Assembly: GCF_905475465.1 (NCBI RefSeq)
Contig: NC_062256.1
Location: 5,155,662-5,219,661, forward strand
Direction: 5' to 3'
DNA length: 64,000 bases
Source: Pieris napi
Taxonomy: Eukaryota > Arthropoda > Insecta > Lepidoptera > Pieridae
The notes beneath the pieces were generated by a model that was not told where the DNA came from, searched no databases, and was given only the letters and a program-made list of their open reading frames with translations. How positions within the stretch are numbered: position 1 is the stretch's first letter; each line of letters opens with the position of its first letter. A program made the translations under genes and the position numbers. Below, piece after piece: positions 43,436 to 53,370 of this stretch.

Positions 43436-44580
43436 ACATGACAATAATAGTGGCATTTAACTTCTGGGCTGAAAGTGAGGATTAAATGCTTGGGCAGACG
43501 TGCGAAAGCACGGCGTCGCTGCACCGGTCTTTATTTTCTTACCGGCGGAGCATCTGAATTATTTTCACGCTGACGCTTCGCATTCTCTTTCTGAGTTATG
43601 ATTCACAAAAAGCCTTGAAGGCATTCCAAGGACCGTCATTGTCAGCTTCCATTATTCTTCGGATAATTAGTGGAAGCGACAGATTGCCAACAATGCTATC
43701 GGCAAGGACCGGGCGAAAGCCGTCCCCAGCCGGACACTCCTCAACTGTGTCCCTCACTGTATCATCTATACAGTCACAATGATGACAAGCGGGTGTCGCC
43801 TCTGCCACCTGAACGAGCCGATAGGAAAGCTATACCCACCGTCGGTCCACCTAGTGTTTCAAAAAGGGACAAAGAAGGGACTACCTCCTGAGGTGGGTCA
43901 AAACCACCACTCCTGGCTTCAGCTCTTCTCCAAAAAATTTCTCCCAAAGCCAAAGCTTCTAAGTGCCAAGGCGGAGTGGTGGCTATGACATATGCCGCAT
44001 GACGCATCACAGGATGCCTTACGGTGTGCCCTCGCAATTCTAATGGCAACTATACGCTGTGGCCGCCTCAGTAAAGCTCTGTTGTAAAATCACAACTTAT
44101 CCGCCCATATCGGACACCCATAAAGAGCCTTCGCACGTACTACTCCAGCATAAAGGAGCCTACAGCCCCCGCCTGGCTTACTGATATTTGGCATTATATG
44201 ACCCAATGCCATTGCAGTTGAATCAAGCTGCGAAATGAGCTTTGAAAGTCCAACGGGCGTCAAAAACCAACCCGAGGTATTCCAATGTCGACTTTACTGC
44301 CATCTGAACACCATCTACAATTATGCGTTTCTAGGTGGTGACCTCCTAGCGAAACATACAACTTCAGATTTTTGTAAAGCCACTCGAAGACCTAGTTGTC
44401 TTATACAAATAACTACTTCTTCCACTCAACAGTAGATAACAAGCTCGCCTCCTGATAATTAACATCCCTTGGCCGTCACAAGTGCATCGTCAGCATAAAA
44501 TATTAAGCCTACTCCTGGAATTTGTCTACCTCGAAAGACTGCATCAAATCCAAAGTTCCACAGACCTACTAACCTTAGTC
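43436..44580 (-). pseudogene. R1-type LINE, 3' part of ORF2
   Basis: Minus strand: GHTVRHPVMRHAAYVIATTP, PWHLEALALGEIFWRR, then CHHCDCIDDTVRDTVEECPA (zinc-knuckle-like C-x2-C...C) and LPLIIRRIMEADN...FKAFCES with a natural stop at 43596. This is the C-terminal region of R1-clade LINEs: a TPPW.LEA block and a CCHC-type finger followed by an AW...FCE tail. Farther right (44050-44560) older, frameshifted thumb-domain sequence continues. The 3' non-coding tail runs to about 43440. No polymerase core remains. Confidence 0.75.
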
Positions 44581-44924
44581 AATTAGTTTTGCTAACCATA
44601 GACTTCCTGGCCATCGATAAGTCTTGTCAACCTTTATAACCACTGGCCAAAACGCCATTCTATTCATCGTTCATTCCGTTCGTTCCGTTTCCTGATTCCA
44701 TGTCAAGTAACTTACTTTTCATAGCGTCTGTTCATCTGAATACCCGAATGTTCGATGACCAATATCATGGGGACATATTTTTCAGGTAACCCTGTCAGCA
44801 ATTGTCGCAACCACAATTTTCGAGTGTTATAGAAATTTAATTTCGTAGTGAGCTTATTCTTCTTGTAAATCCGAGATCAAGTAAGGCCCTTAGTTTCTCC
44901 CTTGATTCATTGGTAGTAGAAACA
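44581..44924. other. Spacer, nothing recognised
   Basis: Contains the short repetition cgttcattccgttcgttccg near 44670. No gene seen. Confidence 0.3.
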
Positions 44925-45225
44925 TTTCTAATGTGTACTTACTAGGTCTTCTATCAATAAACTATAGGGTTGATCTTTCAAATCTTCTTTTAAGTTTTCT
45001 GCGAAATGGGGTGATGGCACATATTTTATATTTTGAGAACATTTTGTCATATGTAAATGAATTTTTTCGTCCTCTTTGTGCATGTGAATGTGATTAACCA
45101 CTTCTCCCATATGATGTCTCCCACACGTAGGCTTGTATTTGCCGCTGTAAATAATGTTAGCCTAGCTTCTTCTTTCTTTTTTCCCACGCCTTTTCGTTTA
45201 AAAGGCAAATTTGGTTGCGTAGCTA
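44925..45225 (-). pseudogene. hAT transposase, N-terminal fragment
   Basis: Minus strand: EARLTLFTAANTSLRVGDII, then after a frameshift IHLHMTKCSQNIKYVPSPHF, ENLKEDLKDQPYSLLIEDL and a donor-like gtaagt. This matches the region leading to the first catalytic Asp (normally LL.DES.D) of hAT transposases with a BED-type head; the DES motif is broken here. No other part of this element was found nearby. Confidence 0.6.
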
Positions 45226-45338
45226 TAATCTGTAACAGAAACGGTATGTAAACTATAACAAGCAGATGTAAAATAAAAACAGTCATTTATAGTTACACAT
45301 ATAAACGCTAGATGGCATTGCTTGTGATAAACACTTTT

Positions 45339-45546
45339 GTATGGGAGCCCCCTTTCATTTATTATTATTATTATTTGTTGCGTTGCGTTGTTGTAGCGGC
45401 AATAGAAATACATATTCTGTGAAAGTTTCAACTTTCTACCTATTACGGTTTATGAGATAACAGCCCGCTGACAGACGGACGGACGGCCAAAGGAGGCATA
45501 TTAATAGGGCCCCGTTCGCACCCTTTGGGTACGGAACTCTAAAAAG
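45339..45546 (+). mobile_element. 3' tail of a lepidopteran LINE (RTE-like)
   Basis: The stretch from ttgtatgggagcccccttt through gacagacggacggacggcca to ttgggtacggaactctaaaaa is a well-known lepidopteran repeat, the 3' untranslated end of an RTE-like LINE. Only the tail is present, as is usual. No target duplication was identified. Confidence 0.65.
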
Positions 45547-45600
45547 AGCCTACTTATTCTTTGAAAGTTGATGTTGGCTATATAGACCACTAAAACATAT

Positions 45601-45668
45601 TTATAATATAATACAACTTACTTTTATAATATAATACAACTTACTTTTATAATATAATACAACTATAT
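45601..45668 (+). repeat. 23-bp tandem repeat, about three copies
   Basis: Units starting ttataatataatacaac at 45601, 45624 and 45647 give an exact 23-bp period. Short and AT-rich. Confidence 0.85.
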
Positions 45669-45839
45669 TAATATAAATTTTGGACACATCGTAATTTATA
45701 TTATATTAGTTACGTTGCAAGTGCCGTTGCTTTTGAATTTTGCAAGTGTTTTTTCGATAATCCGTGATTCTTTAAATCTCCGTAATGATTTCTTAATACA
45801 GAGTTTTCAATAGTATATACTATTTAATCCTTCTTGAAG

Positions 45840-47134
45840 TAATTTTTTCACGTCGACCATCTTAAATGTAGTATTGTTTCTTGCTACCATACCCTTTGAC
45901 ATCTGCCCAAACCAACTCTATAGGATTTAACTCGCAGTGGTAAGGAGGTAATCTTAATACCTCCACACCAGCTGCCTTCGCCATTTAGTCAATCACGTAG
46001 GACTGATATTGAGTTTTAACATTTTTAATTTTTTCTAATAATTGAGCTTTTGTGTCATTGTCCTCAAAAGAAATGTCCTTTGAAGATAGCCACTGTTGAA
46101 TGTCATATTTTTTCCAGCTTGTTACTGGGGTTTTCTCCTGACGTCTTGAGTGGTAGCTGTCATTATCCATAACTACTATAGAATTTGGCTCAAGTTAAGG
46201 TAGCGTTTCTTGAAACCACTTTTCAAAAGTATTCGCATTCATTGACTCGTGATAATCTCCAGTACCTTTACATTCGAAGACTAGTGCAGAATCCGACACG
46301 AATCCTCTGTCACTTCCAATGTCCAGTACAATTAGCCGGTTCCCTTTGGAAGTTGGGTTTTTGGCACCTGTTGATAAGCCCTCTAATAATGCATGTTTTC
46401 GTGACTTTACGGTCGCGTCGTCCCACACTTTGCCTACAGTGTGTCCTGAAAAGAAATATAAATAATTAAAAACTGTAAGGGAAGCGTGTCTTTTTGCATA
46501 TTAATCAAGTATGTGCTATGACTGTACCTGCATTCACCCAAGTTTCATCCAAATAGCATATTGATCGTTTTTGCTCTCGGTAAGTTTGCATAGTTTTGAA
46601 GTATTTAATACTCCATAACGCTATGTCATTTCTATCAATCAAAGCGTTGTTCCTTCTTCTCTTCACGTATCTAAACTTCAAATGTTTCAATACCTTTTTT
46701 AATGACGTCAAGCCCATATTAGGTAAAGATTCGTCGGCATTCACAACATGTAACACATTTTTGGCTGTTGGTAGTTCATCTTTTAGGTAAAAACTATGCA
46801 CAATTCGTCTTATACAGGACATGTCAAAATCGTCTATCTTATCTTCGATTGATAATCGCTTCTTCGGTGTCGCCGCCGGCTTGACCGTGTCGGTTTTAGT
46901 ATATTCTTTTAATAGTCTGTACACCGCCGATTTCGATATACCTAAAATATCGGAAGTTTTATCCTTCATTTCTTCTTTTGAAGCATATTTATCAGAAGGC
47001 CACGTTTCCTTTACGTACTTAAATACGTTAATTATTATAACTTTTTCATTCTCACTAAAATGAGACATTTTGCGTTTCTTACGCGGAGACACAAACTCCT
47101 TGAAAGGACAGGACGTAGACGGGGTTGGTTCCAT
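45840..47134 (-). pseudogene. IS630-like transposase, nearly complete with one intron
   Basis: Exon one (47134-46528) starts MEPTPSTSCPFKEFVSPRKK, carries a helix-turn-helix (ENEKVIIINVFKYVK ... ILGISKSAVYRLLKEY) and IDDFDMSCIRRIVHSFYLKD, and ends in YLDETWVNAG with the first catalytic Asp, at a gtacag donor. Exon two (from 46445, after a ttttcag acceptor) reads GHTVGKVWDD ... GLSTGAKNPTSKGNRLIVLD, NSIVVMDNDSYHSRRQEKTP (second Asp) and VLRLPPYHCELNPIELVWAD (third acidic residue). Two stops (near 46195 and 45985) and a frameshift near 45890 inactivate it. The triad is complete. It is the best local relative of the 23.4-kb gene. Confidence 0.8.
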
Positions 47135-47578
47135 TTTACTTCTTACCGTTATAATTAATAATAACAGCAAATAAATTCAACGACCAAACACACAAACACC
47201 ACTCACAAACCAAACTTAACCTCAAAATCGAAACTACACACGAGCGTATCCCAGCACGGAATGTTCTTTTATTTCAGGGTTAAAAAAAAGAACTACTACT
47301 TATAACAAAACAAACCAAAGTACATGTGCACCACCACAAGTCTTTATGGTTATGACTAAAAGGTTTACAATCTCTGAATACGGCGGTCACTGCATCTGTG
47401 TGAGCGCAACGGCAATATGTTTATGCGCGAGTGGCAAAGACATAAGATGAGGGGTCTGTCTACGAAATTCTTCGTGCTCCGCGTCCGTACTTTAGCATAC
47501 CACTGAATGAAACAAACTAAACCACTAGAAAAATCCACTAGCCACTAAAACCAAATTCGCCCGCTAAAACATATATCT
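47135..47578. other. Left flank of the errantivirus
   Basis: No gene seen; presumably 5' sequence of the IS630-like element and older intergenic DNA. It ends in ATCT (47575-47578), the target duplication. Confidence 0.4.
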
Positions 47579-47873
47579 AGTTACAATGTCACACAGATAC
47601 CCAAATAGCACCGTAAGCGTTAATGCAATCAATGCTTAGTCTTATTATTCCATTGTGTTCTACGAATCAAAGTTATCATGTAAGGGGTTTTAGCTGTAAG
47701 ATTATAATTATATTAAAAGTAGTCTAATATCGGCCACCATAGTGATAGGGTCTAACATCGACCAACTTAGAATAAGAGTCTCATATCGACTATAAGTTAA
47801 GAATATTAAGTGTAATTTACTTAATAAAGTTTTCCTTTTTAAAAAAACCTTTGATAACCGTCGCGATTTGACT
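47579..47873 (+). repeat. 5' LTR
   Basis: Starts AGTTACAATGTCACACAG and ends CGCGATTTGACT; 295 bp. It contains a polyadenylation signal aataaa at 47823-47828. It matches the 3' LTR at every position I compared. Confidence 0.95.
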
Positions 47874-47889
47874 GGCGCAGCCGGTAGGA
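47873..47889 (+). promoter_or_regulatory. Primer binding site
   Basis: TGGCGCAGCCGGTAGGA begins with the last LTR base. It resembles the tRNA-Ser-type primer site of 17.6/297-like errantiviruses; the tRNA assignment is from memory. Confidence 0.7.
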
Positions 47890-48286
47890 TATCCGTCGTG
47901 ATCCTGTGCCTGTGAAGACTTAAAATCAGTCTGAGTATAGGGTTGCGCGTGTGTTTTTACGCATTTAACGGATATTTTACGACCAAACAAATAAGTCATT
48001 ATTGATCGCGTAATTCGACGGTAAAAGGTAAAAAGTGAAAGAAGCAGAAGCAGTTATAAATAGAAGAAATGGGTTGCAGACTTATGTGAGTAAACCTCTT
48101 CGCATTCCAACCTGTCCCATTTTATTTCCGTTTGACTGTGTATTGTGTAAAATAGATTTAAGTTATTTTAAGTTGATAAAGATTTTAATTGAAATAAAAA
48201 GAGAATTATATTGAATTATTAAGTAAGTAAAGAAAATAAATTTATATTATTTTTAATTTTTATTGTAATAAATATTTTTCTTAAAA

Positions 48287-49597
48287 ATGCAAGAAATACG
48301 CACAATTCCAACTGATATTCTAAATATTATACCTAAGTTTGATGGGGAACAAAAACTATTAAATTTATTTTTAAATAAAAGTGAGTATGTCATTAGAGCC
48401 TTTAGGCCAGAACGTCCGAATATAGCACAAGATATATACATATTTCATGTTATAACAAGCCGCCTTAGAGGTAAGGCAAGTCACTTGATTAGCGAGAGAC
48501 AAGACATCAATAATTGGGAGGAGCTAAGAACAACTCTTATCCAACATTTCGGAGATCCTAGAACTGAAGAATGTATTTCGATTGAATTAGAAAATATTAA
48601 AATTAATCAAGGCGAGTCATATTTAAGCTTTTGTAATCGAATCCAAAGCGTCCGTAGCACATTATTTTCAAAAATTAATTTAATAGAGGACGAGAATATT
48701 AAGAACGCGAAGATGAATATATATAACCATACATGTTTAAATGTTTTCCTTTTCAATTTGCCCGAAGATATGATACGCGTTGTCCGATTACATAGATGTA
48801 CAACTCTAGAAGACGCGCTCAGTGTAGTAATGGAAGAAGTAAATTTCCTTAACCAATATAAATCACGGAGTGTTAATAGACAAAAATATACTCAAAATAT
48901 TAATGAAAAAAATAATTTAACACAAAATAATTTTCCACAAAATAATTTTCCACAAAATAATTTATCACGAAATAATTTTTCACAAAATAATTTTAATAAG
49001 TTTAATCAATTACCCCAATACCAAAATAAGCCTCCAATGAATTTCAAATTCGGAATACAACCACAACAACAACCTCAAGGATTTAAACCTAATTTCTCTA
49101 ACTTTAAATTCGGTACCAACCAAAAGCAAGGGTTATATAATTCTAATAATCCTAATAATCCTAATAATTCACAATTTAAGTTTGGTGGTGGACCACCTCA
49201 ATTTGGATACAGGCAATTCCCCCAAACAACGAATCAACAACAATTTAAATTTGGTATCCCACAAAATCATCAACCAAAACCGGTACATAGATATGATAAC
49301 GATGTATCGATGCGAACGGCACCTCAAGCTAAGCCAAGTTTTATGACACCAAGAACATCAAATAATTTATTTTATACAAATTACATGAACGACGATATGA
49401 ATAACTACACAGATTACGATCATGAAACATTTTATACACACGAATATAATTATCCCTATGAATATTATAATGTAGATCCGAATGATTTTACTCCAGATAA
49501 TTATTGTGAATTAGAACAAAATTCAGAAGAAGCGGTTGACACCTCAGAACCTGAAAATTTTCATACACAAGCCTCAATAACCGACAAACCGAAGTAA
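48287..49597 (+). CDS. gag: Errantivirus gag
   Basis: 436 codons from an ATG in good context (aaaaATGC) to TAA at 49595-49597. Residues about 1-190 form the capsid-like globular part (for example DIYIFHVITSRLRGKASHLI and NCRI/NRIQ blocks). Residues 200-330 are a low-complexity Asn/Gln/Phe-rich region with repeated short NNFPQNNF-type units and FKFG boxes. The C terminus is acidic and Tyr-rich. No CCHC knuckle is present, as in many errantiviruses. The product assembles the capsid in the cytoplasm. The last 43 nt overlap the pol frame. No disruptions seen. Confidence 0.9.
   Translation: MQEIRTIPTDILNIIPKFDGEQKLLNLFLNKSEYVIRAFRPERPNIAQDIYIFHVITSRLRGKASHLISERQDINNWEELRTTLIQHFGDPRTEECISIELENIKINQGESYLSFCNRIQSVRSTLFSKINLIEDENIKNAKMNIYNHTCLNVFLFNLPEDMIRVVRLHRCTTLEDALSVVMEEVNFLNQYKSRSVNRQKYTQNINEKNNLTQNNFPQNNFPQNNLSRNNFSQNNFNKFNQLPQYQNKPPMNFKFGIQPQQQPQGFKPNFSNFKFGTNQKQGLYNSNNPNNPNNSQFKFGGGPPQFGYRQFPQTTNQQQFKFGIPQNHQPKPVHRYDNDVSMRTAPQAKPSFMTPRTSNNLFYTNYMNDDMNNYTDYDHETFYTHEYNYPYEYYNVDPNDFTPDNYCELEQNSEEAVDTSEPENFHTQASITDKPK
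49555..49561 (+). promoter_or_regulatory. Candidate -1 frameshift site A AAT TTT
   Basis: In gag phase the bases read A AAT TTT, which fits the X XXY YYZ slippery rule. In the -1 frame the preceding codon is TGA (49552-49554), so the pol frame opens exactly at this heptamer, and it stays open to beyond the gag stop. Downstream structure was not assessed. Confidence 0.7.
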
Positions 49598-52500
49598 TAC
49601 AATTAAATCATCACGGTACTTTAAAATTGCCACATATTGAAATTCCCGAAATAAATAGTAAGTTTATGATAGACACAGGTAGTTCACGATCCTTTATAAG
49701 TCCTGAAATAGTAAATAAGTATTTGTCAGAATTTAAATATTATGAGCCATTCGAAGTCGTGAGTACACACGCACAGAGTCACCATAACGAAGTAATTTAT
49801 ATACCTCTCTTTAAAACTTTTTGTAGTACAGATTATCATAAATTTTATATCTATAATGTGGATAGCGATTATGGCGGTTTAATAGGATCAGACCTATTAA
49901 AACAACTTGACGCTAATATAGACATGAAAAATCAAATTTTAAAAACTCGTGACACAGAAATACCAATTATTTATAGTCCACCATTTGCAATTCATGTTGA
50001 TGCACGATCTGAAACTCGTGTTAAGGTTCCTGTTAATCTTCCTAATGGACAAGCAATATTAAATTCAATTAATTTTGGTAAAGGTATAAGAACACCATCT
50101 GCTCTTGTAAAATGCGAAAACGGTTATGCTACCACTATAATACAGAATGCAACTGATAAAAACTATGAAATTAAATTCACTAAACCTCTAATAGTTACAA
50201 GTTACAATGAAGAAATAATTAATATAAATAATACTCAAACAATTCATGATTATAACATTGATAAAATTCTGAAACAAAATTTGTCAAAATTACGTTTTGA
50301 ACACATGAATGAGGAAGAAAGAACTAAAATTTTTAATTTGTGTTTTGAATATAGAGATATTTTTTACAGCGAGCATATACCATTAAGTTTTTCTAATCAA
50401 GTTAAGCATAAAATTCGTACAACTAATGAAGACCCAATTTACGTAAAGCCTTATCGTCAATCTCCAGCCGAAGCTGTTGAAATTAGAAATCAAATAGATA
50501 AACTTTTAAAAGATAATGTAATACAAGAATCTAATTCTCCATGGTGTGCACCTGTACACCTCGTACCAAAAAAAATCGACGCTAGTGGTGAAAAGAAGTT
50601 TAGGATGGTTGTTGACTATAGAAGACTGAATGACATTACAATAGACGATAAATATCCATTACCTAATATAACTGACCTCTTTGACAAACTAGGTAAAAGC
50701 TGTTACTTCTCAGTACTTGATTTGGCTAGTGGTTATCACCAACTGGAAATAGAAAAAGAAGACCAACCTAAAACTGCCTTTTCAACTCAATTTGGACACT
50801 ATGAGTTCCTTCGAATGCCGTTTGGGTTAAAGACCGCACCAGCGACATTCCAACGAGCAATGGACAATATTCTTAGAGGACTGCAGGGCATACATTGCTT
50901 AATTTACTTAGATGATATAATTATCTTTTCATCTAGCCTCGACGAACACCTAATAAAACTAAAACTAGTATTCGACAGACTTAGAAAGACCAACCTTAAA
51001 GTCCAACTCGATAAATCGGAATTCCTTTGCAAAGAAACAAATTACTTAGGACATACAATTACACCTGACGGACTAAAACCAAATACCGACAAAATAGACG
51101 CTATACTTAATTACCCAGTACCAAAAACTACGACAGAAATTAAGAGCTTTCTCGGACTTATTGGTTATTATCGAAAATTTATAAAAGACTTCTCAAAGAT
51201 TACACAACCCATGACAGCATGTCTAAAAAAGAACAGTAAAATTGTAATTAATGAAAATTATTTAAAATCATTTGAAAAATGCAAAGAACTTCTTGTTAAT
51301 GCACCATTACTCCAATATCCCGACTTTACAAAGCCTTTTATTTTGACAACTGACGCATCTGACTATGCACTTGGAGCTGTACTCTCGCAGGGCCAAGTAG
51401 GCAGTGATAAACCAATAGCATATGCTAGTAGAACTTTGAATGACACAGAAAAACGTTACAGTACTATAGAAAAAGAGTTATTAGCGATAGTATGGGCAGT
51501 TAAACACTTTCGTCCGTACCTATATGGAACAAAATTTACAATTTATACAGACCATAGACCATTAGCTTGGCTAGATTCTCTTAAAGAACCAAATAGTAAA
51601 TTGACTAGATATAAACTCAGATTAGCTGAATACAACTTTAAGGTCATTCATAAGAATGGAAAGCAAAACACCAATGCTGATGCTCTCTCGCGTATTAAAT
51701 TAAATGCTTTAGGTAAAAACGATAAAGATAATCAATCAATGGTAGTTAATGTAGATAACTCTGATAGAAATCTTGAAGACTATATTCAAGAATTAACCGA
51801 TTCAATAACATGATTAGGACAAAACAACCAAAGTAAAGAACCTGAAAATGATAACAGTAACTCTATGTCTTTTTCTGAAGCATCTAGGACTATTCCATCT
51901 CGAGTTAATTCCAGGTCATCATCACGTACATTAACAATAAACTCTAGTACAGATACAGCACATTCTGCTGAAGATATGGATACTGATGGCATTCCCATAC
52001 TTTACGAAGCTATAGATACAAAACCAAACCAAATATTAATATACCCATGGTTTAAAAATGAACTTTCAGTTAAAATTCGATCACATCCCAAGCAAAAGAT
52101 TTTAGAGGTTCACTTACCCCTAGATAATTCCGAGTTAATAAAAAAATTTCTTAAAGAATATATTAGACCCAAAATTAAATACTTTATCTATTACGAAAAT
52201 AAAACACACCGACAATTATTCACACAAGTATTAATTTCATTATTTAGAAAAGAAACCGTAAAGCTTTATGAATGCACTGAAAGAGTAATTAATGTCACTG
52301 ACGAAAAAGAACAAGAGGAAATAGTAATGAAGTATCACGTAGGCAAAACCTGTCACCGAGGTATTAAAGAAACAATTTCTCATTTAAAACGAGTTTATTT
52401 TTGGACAAATTTAGAAGAAACCGTAACCAGTTTAATAAATTCATGCGACACTTGTAAACGTATGAAATACGATCGTAGACCATTTAAACCTCAATTACAA

Positions 52501-53370
52501 CTTACACAAACTCAATCAAGACCTTTTCAAGAATTATTTATAGATTTATTCTCCATAGAAGGAAAATATTACTTAACCATATTAGACGCATTTAGTAAGT
52601 TAGCACAAGCTTTTGAAATCCCAGATAGATCAACACCTGAAGTAGTCAGGGCACTTATAAAGTATTTTTCATTCTACGGCGTACCTACTAAAATCAGTTC
52701 AGACCCTGGTTCTGAATTCAATAATAAACTCATGAAAGACTTAATGACATTGTATAAAATAGACATTCACATAGGCACCCCTAACAATCCAAACTCAATG
52801 GGATTAATAGAACGATTCCATTCCACAATTTTAGAAATATATAGACTTGCGAAATATGAACATAAATTCACAGATGCTACATCAGTGATGACTTATGCTA
52901 TAATGGCTTACAATCAAACAATCCATTCAGTAACAGGTCTCACTCCGTTTGAAGTAGTATTTGGTCACACGGAAAATAACAATCAATTCAATTTAAACTT
53001 TGATAAAGAATATACTCAACAACTAGTTAGGGATCATGCAAAAAGAACTCACTACTTATACAAATACTTAACCGATAAAATAGGAACTAGGAAAGAAAAA
53101 GTTCAACAAAGTAGAGTAGGAGAAACTAATTTTGATTTAAATGAAGGTGATAATGTTTTTATTAAAGGCATAAATCGACGTAGAAGCAAGGATAAGCCCA
53201 GGTATGAAAAAGCAAAAGTTAAGGGTAAAATAAAAAGAAATGTAGTATTGGTAGAAACTAGCACAAAAGATAAAAATGTTCCAATAAAAGACATAAAACG
53301 TCCCCCACAGGTTCGTCCTGCTAGTGACCCAAGCAGTAACGATCCGGGCCCTTCAACTTCAAAAGGTTGA
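49555..53370 (+). pseudogene. pol: Errantivirus pol, one in-frame stop
   Basis: No ATG is needed: the frame is entered from gag by -1 shifting. Domains in order: aspartic protease (MIDTGSSRSF near 49669); reverse transcriptase with FRMVVDYRRLND, LRMPFGLKTAPATFQRAM and the YLDD active site near 50905; RNase H (TTDASDYALGAVLSQ near 51346); a TGA at 51811-51813 after a linker; then, in the same frame, integrase with an H-x-H...CDTC zinc part (about 52330-52460) and a DDE core (Asp near 52540, Asp near 52700, Glu near 52808). The C-terminal tail ends at 53368-53370. Everything but the TGA is open, so this copy could make protease and reverse transcriptase, but integrase only by readthrough. Confidence 0.9.

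Noticed and set aside
51786..51998. Minus-strand frame over the pol stop
   Set aside because: Shadow of pol coding sequence.
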